Shown in pieces: positions 1-5,681 of a stretch of DNA of 16,311 bases. Position 1 is the first letter of the stretch. Each line of letters begins with the position of its first letter. The notes under the pieces are model-generated. The model searched no databases. It saw only the letters and a list, made by a program, of their open reading frames with translations, and was not told where the DNA came from. The position numbers and the translations under genes were made by a program. The DNA lies in contig CAAGPW010000099.1 in assembly GCA_900771955.1 (NCBI GenBank), positions 1-16,311 on the forward strand. The letters run 5' to 3'. This DNA is from Lachnospiraceae bacterium (GTDB lineage: Bacteria; Bacillota; Clostridia; Lachnospirales; Lachnospiraceae).

Positions 1-782
1 CTCAGCACATCAAGCCCCGCCGCTGCGATCTCTCCACGTTCCAGTGCTTCCGCCAGATCTTTTTCCACAACGATCGCGCCTCTTCCCACATTGAGGAATA
101 CTGCCGTCTGCTTCATTTTTTGAAATGCAGCTTTATTCATGAGTCCGCGCGTGTTGTCGGTGAGTGGCGCATGCACGGAAACTATGTCCGACTCTTTTAA
201 CAGCGTATCCAGTTCTGTCCGTTCATATCCCGCCTGCGTATTTCTGCCGGAAGTCGAATAATAGATCACGCGGCATCCAAATGCCCTCGCAAGATCTGCC
301 ACACGTTTCCCGATCGCACCAAGTCCGATGATTCCCCAGGTCTTTCCGCTGATCTCGTGAAACACGTTTCCAAAATGGGTAAAGGAGCGATCCCCCACAT
401 ACTGCTCTGTTTTTACATAATCATCATAGTAACGCAGCTTTTCATACAGATAAAACAGCAGTGCAAAGGTGTGCTGTGCCACACTCTCCGTGGAATATCC
501 CGCAACATTGCGCCATGCGATCCCGCGCTTTTTCAGATATTCCTTATCCAGATTGTCGGTTCCGGTCGCCGTCACACAGACCAGCTTTAACTTTTCCGCT
601 TTTTCAAGTGTCTTTTCATTGACCGGGATCTTATTGATCACGATGACGTCTGCATCCCCAATCCGCTCCGCTGCCTCCTCCGGCGTGGAGTAATCATATT
701 TTTTCACCTCACCAAGTGCATCAAAGCCGGACAGGTCAATGTCTGAACCAATGGATGCCACATCCAAGAACATTATCTTCAC
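1..782 (-). CDS. D-2-hydroxyacid dehydrogenase, NAD(P)-dependent (C-terminus beyond window)
   Basis: Oxidoreductase of the D-isomer-specific 2-hydroxyacid dehydrogenase family, which interconverts 2-keto acids and D-2-hydroxyacids in the cytosol. The visible 260 residues contain the N-terminal catalytic-domain part (1-100), the Rossmann dinucleotide motif GLGAIG (153-158), and the family signature around NVGRGAIV (231-238) with the expected catalytic Arg234. The frame runs off the left edge at GLDVL, so the catalytic Glu and His are not visible. I chose a GTG start at 782 because it restores the usual MKIxFLD beginning, has GGGAG about 10 nt upstream and overlaps the stop of the upstream transporter as GTGA (translational coupling); an ATG at 773 is the alternative. 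After the second beta strand the sequence is YYSTSGR, without the Asp that usually selects NAD, so NADP preference is possible. The substrate cannot be told; co-transcription with a GPH symporter suggests carbohydrate or organic-acid metabolism. Confidence 0.93.
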   Translation of the reverse strand, partial: MKIMFLDVASIGSDIDLSGFDALGEVKKYDYSTPEEAAERIGDADVIVINKIPVNEKTLEKAEKLKLVCVTATGTDNLDKEYLKKRGIAWRNVAGYSTESVAQHTFALLFYLYEKLRYYDDYVKTEQYVGDRSFTHFGNVFHEISGKTWGIIGLGAIGKRVADLARAFGCRVIYYSTSGRNTQAGYERTELDTLLKESDIVSVHAPLTDNTRGLMNKAAFQKMKQTAVFLNVGRGAIVVEKDLAEALERGEIAAAGLDVL

Positions 783-2245
783 TTCTGTTTTTCTCCCTTC
801 GCGTCTCCAAGCTTTCTTGCGATCTCTTTCATGGTTTTCATATCCAGACTGTAAAAATGCATCGACAGCAGGGAAATGACCCAGCCGATGATCGGAACAA
901 TGCAGAATAAAAAGATCGTCGTCCATTTCAAGACCGGCGTCAGCGCATCCCCGATCTGCGGGAAGCGGCTGTTGTAGCCGATCGCCAGCATGACAAGTCC
1001 TACAAACGCCGTACCGAGCGCCGCAAAAACCTTATCCACAAATGAGAAAAGTGCGCCCATCAGCCCCGGAACAAATTTTCCACTCCGGTATTCCTCGTAG
1101 TCCGAGCAGTCTGCGATCATCGGCACCACCATGTTGTTTGTGATGGATTTGCAGCCATTTAGCAGTACATAGACCACGAAAAACGCAATACTGATCCAGT
1201 TTATTTTATGTAAACTAAAATTCACCGTATTGATGCTGCTCTGCAGCAGCACCACGATCATAACGATCTGGAAGAATATTCCAAGATAGGTAAACAGCAC
1301 AAGTGCCTTTTTCTGTCCCATCCGCTGCGCGACCTTGATGCCTGCCGCAACCACAACAAGCGTCGGAACCGCAGTTACAACTCCGATCAGTCCTGCAATG
1401 CCATAATTATTCATTAATATGCCATAGAGCATAACGCCCACCGTGGTATGCCCGTAGATCGTGGCTGCGAATTTGTTGGAACATGCCGCCAGGATCAGCA
1501 TATCGATCGGTTTGTTGTTTCGTATGATCTCCAGATAATCTCTGACTTTTATCTTCTGTTTTTCATGCTTCCGGTAATTTTCCGCACGATCCTTATTCCA
1601 GATTCCCATGATCGCCCCAAATGTGCAGAGGGCGGACAGCACGATCACCCACAGTGCATATTCGTGATACAGCTTTCCATTGGTGTATCCACCATATTTC
1701 GGAACCAGATAATTAGCCGCCAGAAGTATGCTTCCGCCATAAGCCGCCATAATAAATACCGAGTCAAAGCAGGTTGAGAGCGGCCGTTTTGCCGGATTAT
1801 TCGTGATGACTGCCTGTGCGGATTTTCCGACCACCGTCTGGAGCGTGTATCCGATCACGAACAGCGCATATACCGCAACAAAATATGGTATGCGCAGCGG
1901 CTTCGGAATATACTCAAGTGTTCCGAATAGCAACAGTGTGCTTCCCGCCATGATCAGATTGCCCCACAACATATAAGGACGGAATTTTCCATGCCTGCCC
2001 TTTGCCCGGTCAAGAAAAAATCCGGCGATCGGATCAGTCACCCCGTCAAACACGTTCAGTGCCGTGAGAAGAAATGAGATCAGCACCACACTGAAACCCG
2101 CTATGGAATTGGCATAATAGGAAGCATACCCCATCAGCGCAAGATACAGATTTGTTGCTGCATTATTCAGTGAAAACAGCGCGATCTGATATACCTTCGC
2201 CTCATTGTATACAGTTCCTTTTTCTTTTGCATGTTCTTCTATCAT
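779..2245 (-). CDS. GPH-family (MelB-like) sugar:cation symporter, MFS
   Basis: A 488-residue polytopic membrane protein with about 12 hydrophobic segments, of the glycoside-pentoside-hexuronide:cation symporter family. Direct evidence is the family signature FDGVTDPIAG at 66-75, followed by the loop motif GRHGKFRP (83-90) between helices 2 and 3, and a charged central loop rich in Lys/Arg (about 216-242) between the two six-helix halves. Members bring glycosides, pentosides or hexuronides into the cell with Na+ or H+. The ATG at 2245 has GGGGAAAG just upstream. It sits 35 nt after the patatin-like gene and overlaps the dehydrogenase start by 4 nt, so the three are probably one transcript. 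The substrate is not predictable from the sequence, and no glycosidase or kinase lies next to it here. Confidence 0.93.
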   Translation of the reverse strand: MIEEHAKEKGTVYNEAKVYQIALFSLNNAATNLYLALMGYASYYANSIAGFSVVLISFLLTALNVFDGVTDPIAGFFLDRAKGRHGKFRPYMLWGNLIMAGSTLLLFGTLEYIPKPLRIPYFVAVYALFVIGYTLQTVVGKSAQAVITNNPAKRPLSTCFDSVFIMAAYGGSILLAANYLVPKYGGYTNGKLYHEYALWVIVLSALCTFGAIMGIWNKDRAENYRKHEKQKIKVRDYLEIIRNNKPIDMLILAACSNKFAATIYGHTTVGVMLYGILMNNYGIAGLIGVVTAVPTLVVVAAGIKVAQRMGQKKALVLFTYLGIFFQIVMIVVLLQSSINTVNFSLHKINWISIAFFVVYVLLNGCKSITNNMVVPMIADCSDYEEYRSGKFVPGLMGALFSFVDKVFAALGTAFVGLVMLAIGYNSRFPQIGDALTPVLKWTTIFLFCIVPIIGWVISLLSMHFYSLDMKTMKEIARKLGDAKGEKQK

Positions 2246-2280
2246 ACTCTTTCCCCGCCGCCACAGGCAGCGTCCCTAAT

Positions 2281-3132
2281 CTATGCTTCCAGATATTCTC
2301 TGAGTCGCGGCATTAAAAGTCTGGTCTCGTTATAACCCTCATCATAAAGCCGTTCGAGTTTATCCATGTTACGCTCTGCCCTGCCGACACCATAGGTGTC
2401 CTCCGGTGCTATGATAAAGACCTTTCCTTCTTTTTCAAGCTCCCGCAGTTCTTCCAGACATGCATTGTATTTCTCCGCACGCGCGAGCATGGCTTCCGCA
2501 ACCTTCGGATATCTGCGGTACATTTTGCTGAAAAGCTTTGTGGAATGATCCGTTCCCTTGCGGTAATTCCGCTGCTGCGTCAACACAACGATATTCTTGT
2601 CACACCCTGCTTCCAGCGCCTTTTTGTACGGAATGGAATCTGCCACCCCGCCGTCGACATAGTAGTGATGTCCGACCTTCACCGGCTGAAACAGGAGCGG
2701 AAGTGCACAGCTTGCGACTACTGTGTTAAATTTCCGGTCATCCCTCGGAACCGGCAGATACTCCGCCTCCCCGGTGTGGATATTGGTAGCGACCGCAACA
2801 ACTTCCCCCGGAAATGCCGCAAAGGTATCATAGTCAAACGGCACCAGTTTTTCCGGTATTTCCCCGAAAATAAAATCTACATTAAAGAAACTCCGCTCAT
2901 TTCGATTGATCAGATGTGACATGCCCATATAACGCTTGTCCTGAACATATTCTTTGGCAATCTTTAAGTTTCTGCCCTTCTGTTTTGATATATAAGAGGT
3001 TCCATATGCAATGCCCGCTGAAACCCCAATAAAGTAATCCGGCATGATATTTTCATCTAAAAACGCATCCATGACTCCACAGGAAAAAATAGCCCTGTTG
3101 GCTCCACCTTCCATTGTAATTCCCAGTTTCAT
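2281..3132 (-). CDS. Patatin-like phospholipase family protein
   Basis: A 283-residue predicted serine acyl hydrolase with the patatin Ser-Asp dyad: nucleophile elbow GVSAG at 36-40 (Ser38) and DGG at 160-162 (Asp160). The N-terminal oxyanion region reads EGGANRAIFSCGVMD (8-22) rather than the commoner GGGxRG. There is no signal peptide and no clear membrane segment, so it is likely cytosolic and acts on lipid or another acyl ester. The reading frame is open up to 3381, but I placed the start at 3132: a strong AGAGGAGGA lies 5 nt upstream, the family begins with MKxGxxxEGG, and an extended -10 promoter lies just ahead; the upstream in-frame part looks non-coding. It is first in a probable operon with the GPH symporter and the dehydrogenase. 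No substrate can be assigned; it resembles the bacterial YjjU/RssA-type patatin proteins. Confidence 0.92.
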   Translation of the reverse strand: MKLGITMEGGANRAIFSCGVMDAFLDENIMPDYFIGVSAGIAYGTSYISKQKGRNLKIAKEYVQDKRYMGMSHLINRNERSFFNVDFIFGEIPEKLVPFDYDTFAAFPGEVVAVATNIHTGEAEYLPVPRDDRKFNTVVASCALPLLFQPVKVGHHYYVDGGVADSIPYKKALEAGCDKNIVVLTQQRNYRKGTDHSTKLFSKMYRRYPKVAEAMLARAEKYNACLEELRELEKEGKVFIIAPEDTYGVGRAERNMDKLERLYDEGYNETRLLMPRLREYLEA

Positions 3133-3169
3133 GTTGTTCCTCCTCTTTCTTACGCCTGCAATCGCTATG

Positions 3170-3175
3170 ATTATA
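3170..3175 (-). promoter_or_regulatory. Extended -10 promoter for the patatin-like gene
   Basis: On the minus strand the sequence TGCTATAAT gives a perfect TATAAT with the TGn extension. No good -35 stands 16-18 nt upstream, which is usual for extended -10 promoters. The predicted start of transcription near 3163 leaves a leader of about 30 nt containing the AGGAGG site. Confidence 0.6.
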
Positions 3176-3254
3176 GCACATTCTCCCCCAAATACACTAT
3201 TTATAATCCTTAATTTTTTGTAAACATTATGTACTTTTCCCGTTGCCGCATCAC

Positions 3255-3298
3255 CAAAAGAAAAACGGAACCGATATAAAACAATACCGATTCCGTTT
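3255..3298 (-). terminator. Rho-independent terminator of the nfeD-like gene
   Basis: A 13-bp inverted repeat (3263-3275 with 3286-3298, two mismatches, arms of the form AAACGGAA / TTCCGTTT) is followed on the minus strand by TTTTTCTTTT. It lies downstream of the NfeD-like stop and upstream of the patatin promoter, separating the two transcripts. Confidence 0.8.
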
Positions 3299-3361
3299 CT
3301 CTGTCTTCTGATTCTCTTATTGCTGGAATAACGCTTCCAATCCAGCTCCACCTGTGCTGCT

Positions 3362-3817
3362 TTACTGTCCTGCCACGCCATTCTGCTGTCCGACCGGACG
3401 CAGGATCAGCTTGACACCGGAAATATTCACAACCTCTCCCTGCATACCGGCCTCGAGTGTCTCCCCGTCATCCTCCATGCGCGCAGTCCACTCCTGCCCG
3501 TCCAGATCTGCCGTTCCGGTTCCTGCCAGATTGTCAACTTTTTCCGTGATCAGTACCTGTTTTCCGATCGCACTCTCATAATTTGTCCGGACACGGTTCG
3601 GTTTTATGCATTTTACGACGAACGGACGCGTAAAAAATAAAAGGACTAAGGATACCACAAAAAATGCTGCGATCTGCCAGCCGATCCCAACCCCAAGTGC
3701 TGCGAGGATCAGCGCGACCAGTGCACCTCCCGCAAACCAGATCGTTGTAAGCCCCACCGTAATAAATTCAATTACCAGAAATGCAATCAGTAATACAATC
3801 CATGTAATAATGACCAT
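3362..3817 (-). CDS. NfeD-like membrane protein with C-terminal OB-fold domain
   Basis: A 151-residue protein of the short NfeD class. Residues 1-62 are strongly hydrophobic with about three membrane segments, including the glycine-rich run FAGGALVALILAALGVG. Residues 80-142 form the soluble beta-rich domain, with IGKQVLITEKV, an LDGQEWTARM stretch and GEVVNISGVKLIL, as expected for an NfeD OB-fold facing one side of the membrane. Such proteins usually partner with an SPFH (flotillin/stomatin) protein in membrane microdomain organisation, but no SPFH gene is in this window. The start at 3817 has GGGAGGAG about 5 nt upstream; the frame extends to 3919, but that part lies across the promoter and is not coding. 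It is monocistronic: promoter at 3867-3895, terminator at 3255-3298. The molecular role is unknown. Confidence 0.88.
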   Translation of the reverse strand: MVIITWIVLLIAFLVIEFITVGLTTIWFAGGALVALILAALGVGIGWQIAAFFVVSLVLLFFTRPFVVKCIKPNRVRTNYESAIGKQVLITEKVDNLAGTGTADLDGQEWTARMEDDGETLEAGMQGEVVNISGVKLILRPVGQQNGVAGQ

Positions 3818-3866
3818 ATAACTCCTCCCTGTGCGTTTCACACGAGTTTTCTTAAAATTTAAATTC

Positions 3867-3895
3867 AGTATATCTGATTTTTGGTTCAAATGCAA
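3867..3895 (-). promoter_or_regulatory. Sigma-A promoter of the nfeD-like gene
   Basis: On the minus strand TTGCAT (3895-3890), a 17-nt spacer and TATACT (3872-3867). The leader would be about 40 nt and ends with GGGAGGAG before the 3817 start. Its -35 element faces that of the divergent promoter for hemolysin III. Confidence 0.75.
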
Positions 3896-3921
3896 TGGTG
3901 GTAAAATTTTCTCTTGCATTT
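3888..3921. repeat. 8-bp inverted repeat between divergent promoters
   Basis: AAATGCAA (3888-3895) and TTGCATTT (3914-3921) are perfect inverted arms with 18 nt between them, 26 bp centre to centre. Each arm contains the -35 element of one of the two divergent promoters. It may be simply the two like -35 boxes, or a shared operator. Confidence 0.5.
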
Positions 3922-3942
3922 CATGTATAAACGATGTAGTAT
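3914..3942 (+). promoter_or_regulatory. Sigma-A promoter of the hemolysin III gene
   Basis: TTGCAT (3914-3919), 17-nt spacer, TAGTAT (3937-3942). The leader is about 65 nt and carries AAAGGAGGT 6-7 nt before the ATG at 4013. An overlapping TATAGT at 3940 is an alternative -10 with longer spacing. Confidence 0.65.
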
Positions 3943-4012
3943 AGTTATATCTTATATATAGTATTCGAAACTATGTAAAATTGTTTTTGTTTCCTCAAAA
4001 GGAGGTATTTAT

Positions 4013-4726
4013 ATGGATATTCATGCAGTTGAATCTGTTTCCACTTCAAAAAAAACTTTTGATTCCGCAGCTTTGCGGTCATTTTCCATACGTGAACCCG
4101 GAAGTGCCATCACGCACGGCATTGCAATGATCTTTGCTCTGATCGGCGCTATTCCGCTTATGAGGCGTGCCATGGCAGACGGACCTGCTGCCGGAATTGC
4201 CGCTCTTGTTTTTTGCGCAAGCATGATCCTTTTGTATGGTGCAAGCACTGCTTTCCACACTTTTGATATTAACCGCCGCGTCAATACCATTTTAAAAAAG
4301 ATGGATCATATGATGATCTCCGTCTTTATCGCAGGAAGTTATACGCCGATCTGCCTTTTTGTTTTACCCGGACAGACCGGTCTGCCACTGCTTGCAATCG
4401 TATGGGGTCTTGCGCTCGCGGGAATCATTATCAAAGCCTTTTTTGTATTTTGCCCGAAATGGGTTTCTTCTACTTTATATATCGGCATGGGATGGACCTG
4501 TATACTTGCACTTGGTACGATTTTCCGGAACATGGAGCTTACCGGTTTTGTTCTTCTGTTCATCGGCGGACTGATCTACACGATCGGCGGCGTGATCTAC
4601 GCATTAAAGCTCCCTGCCTTTGACCGGCTGCCAAAGAATTTTGGCAATCATGAGATCTTTCATCTCTTTGTCATGGCCGGAAGCCTGTGCCACTATATTG
4701 TAATCTACGGATATGTATTTGGATGA
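4013..4726 (+). CDS. Hemolysin III / PAQR family membrane protein
   Basis: A 237-residue protein with seven hydrophobic segments after a 25-residue polar N-terminus, of the HlyIII/PAQR (progestin and adipoQ receptor-like) family. The family's predicted metal-site residues are all visible: Ser78 and His82 in GASTAFH, Asp98 in KKMDHMM, and His213, His217 and His227 in HEIFHLFV...CHY. In eukaryotic relatives these form a zinc-dependent hydrolase-like site (ceramidase activity in adiponectin receptors). The bacterial role is unsettled; early reports were of haemolysis, and later ideas are membrane-lipid homeostasis. It is the only plus-strand gene, with its own promoter, an excellent AGGAGGT site and a strong terminator immediately after the stop, so it is monocistronic. 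The name follows family custom and does not imply that the protein is a toxin. Confidence 0.93.
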   Translation: MDIHAVESVSTSKKTFDSAALRSFSIREPGSAITHGIAMIFALIGAIPLMRRAMADGPAAGIAALVFCASMILLYGASTAFHTFDINRRVNTILKKMDHMMISVFIAGSYTPICLFVLPGQTGLPLLAIVWGLALAGIIIKAFFVFCPKWVSSTLYIGMGWTCILALGTIFRNMELTGFVLLFIGGLIYTIGGVIYALKLPAFDRLPKNFGNHEIFHLFVMAGSLCHYIVIYGYVFG

Positions 4727-4749
4727 TCTGCTCCCCGTCACCAGTACAC

Positions 4750-4789
4750 AAAATCCCGTGCGGCAACAATCTGCCTGCACGGGATTTTT
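4750..4789 (+). terminator. Rho-independent terminator of the hemolysin III gene
   Basis: A perfect 12-bp inverted repeat, AAAATCCCGTGC (4750-4761) and its complement (4777-4788), is followed by T residues on the plus strand. It sits 23 nt after the stop. The lipoprotein gene converges from the other side, and the minus-strand version has a short TTTT run, so it may serve both. Confidence 0.88.
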
Positions 4790-4811
4790 CAATGATTACT
4801 TTTTTCGATGA

Positions 4812-5456
4812 TTACATTCCTGCGGTATCAATAAGTGCTTCATCCAAATCTGTATATCCGTCATCGGTAATGGAATATACACCATCTTCTCCAAGCACCT
4901 CAACCGTAATTGTCTCCGGGTCTTTGTAGCTGATAGAATCCATTCTTTCCTGAAGTACATCATACATGGTCTGGAATACCAGTTCATTCAGTTCATCCTC
5001 TGTGGTATCCGGGCTGAGATTTGCCATCTCATCCATCACACGACTTGTCACTTCATTTTCCAGATCATCAAACAGACCTGTCATCTGCTCTACTTCAACG
5101 GTAACGGTATAACCGTCTTTGTCTTTCATCTTTTCAGCACTGGTAACTGTGTATTTTGCCTTCTTATAGATGTCTTTGTATAATGTTCTGTAATTTTCTG
5201 TCAGTTCATCGGAAAGACCAACTTCGCCCATACCGTCCATCATACTGTCAATATTATCTTCGTAATCCTGTTCTGCCTGTTCCTTGGTACGGTCAGTCAG
5301 TTTCATATACTGTTCGGTCTCACCCTTTGTCAGCAGATCCAGGCATGCTGTTACATATCCTGCTGCATCAAACTTTCCGCATCCGGCTACCGTTGCCATC
5401 AGCAAAATGCCTGCGAGACAGGTAACAATTACTTTTTTCATTTTCTTCATTTTCAT
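4812..5456 (-). CDS. Putative lipoprotein of unknown function
   Basis: A 214-residue secreted lipoprotein. Residues 1-8 are Lys-rich, 9-25 are hydrophobic and end in a lipobox VAGC with Cys26 as lipidation site, so the mature protein should be anchored on the outer face of the membrane. The mature part is acidic and mostly helical at first (about 30-110, rich in Glu, Lys and Thr with the segment GETEQYMKLTDRTKEQAE), then has a beta stretch DGYTVTVEVEQM and a C-terminal part ending in DDGYTDLDEALIDTAGM. This layout resembles small Firmicutes lipoproteins of the DUF5105 kind, but I do not recognise it firmly. The start at 5456 has AGAGGAG about 8 nt upstream; the Met codons at residues 3 and 6 are less well spaced. 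It has its own strong promoter (5514-5542), preceded by a tandem repeat. Confidence 0.85.
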   Translation of the reverse strand: MKMKKMKKVIVTCLAGILLMATVAGCGKFDAAGYVTACLDLLTKGETEQYMKLTDRTKEQAEQDYEDNIDSMMDGMGEVGLSDELTENYRTLYKDIYKKAKYTVTSAEKMKDKDGYTVTVEVEQMTGLFDDLENEVTSRVMDEMANLSPDTTEDELNELVFQTMYDVLQERMDSISYKDPETITVEVLGEDGVYSITDDGYTDLDEALIDTAGM

Positions 5457-5662
5457 TCCTCTTTCTCCTCTATGGTATAATTATTGTTTTCCGACTTATA
5501 AGCAGTCCAGACCAGTATACCAAATGCTGGATTTTTTCGCAAGGAATTTATAAAATCTATGTGCAATTGCTTTATAAAATCTATATGCAACTGCTTTTTA
5601 TGTACAGCCTGTAACCGGATCTGCGGGCAAGAAGCTGTGACCAGTCCTATAATCGTTATCAT
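5453..5662 (-). CDS. Doubtful small ORF (69 aa) between the metal ATPase and the lipoprotein gene
   Basis: A 69-codon reading frame has a very good AAAGGAGG 9 nt before its ATG and ends as ATGA over the lipoprotein start. These are the only arguments in favour. Against it, the frame contains the lipoprotein promoter and the 24-bp tandem repeat (read as two copies of KQLHIDFI), and its composition resembles no family I know. The AGGAGG could be left over from a decayed downstream gene of the metal operon. Probably not a functional protein. Confidence 0.2.
   Translation of the reverse strand: MITIIGLVTASCPQIRLQAVHKKQLHIDFIKQLHIDFINSLRKNPAFGILVWTAYKSENNNYTIEEKEE
5514..5542 (-). promoter_or_regulatory. 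Sigma-A promoter of the lipoprotein gene
   Basis: On the minus strand TTGCGA (5542-5537), a 17-nt spacer and TATACT (5519-5514). The leader is about 50 nt with the AGAGGAG site. The tandem repeat at 5547-5594 abuts its upstream side. Confidence 0.75.
5547..5594 (-). repeat. Two 24-bp direct repeats upstream of the lipoprotein promoter
   Basis: Units 5547-5570 and 5571-5594 are adjacent and differ at 2 of 24 positions; on the minus strand each ends in ATAGATTTTATAAA. The first unit begins 4 nt upstream of the -35 hexamer, where activator sites or AT-rich UP elements normally lie. Confidence 0.85.
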
Positions 5663-5681
5663 TGCACGATTCCTCCTTTTC

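Noticed and set aside
3133..3381. 83-codon N-terminal extension of the patatin-like protein
   Set aside because: It would run through a promoter and a terminator and overlap the 3' end of the nfeD-like gene; the internal ATG at 3132 has a strong ribosome binding site and gives the usual family N-terminus.
4013..4726. Hemolysin III as a virulence toxin
   Set aside because: The family name is historical; the metal-site residues and seven helices place it with PAQR membrane proteins that are widespread in commensals.
5457..5681. Pair of 24-bp repeats as the beginning of a CRISPR array
   Set aside because: The units are directly adjacent without spacers and there are only two of them.
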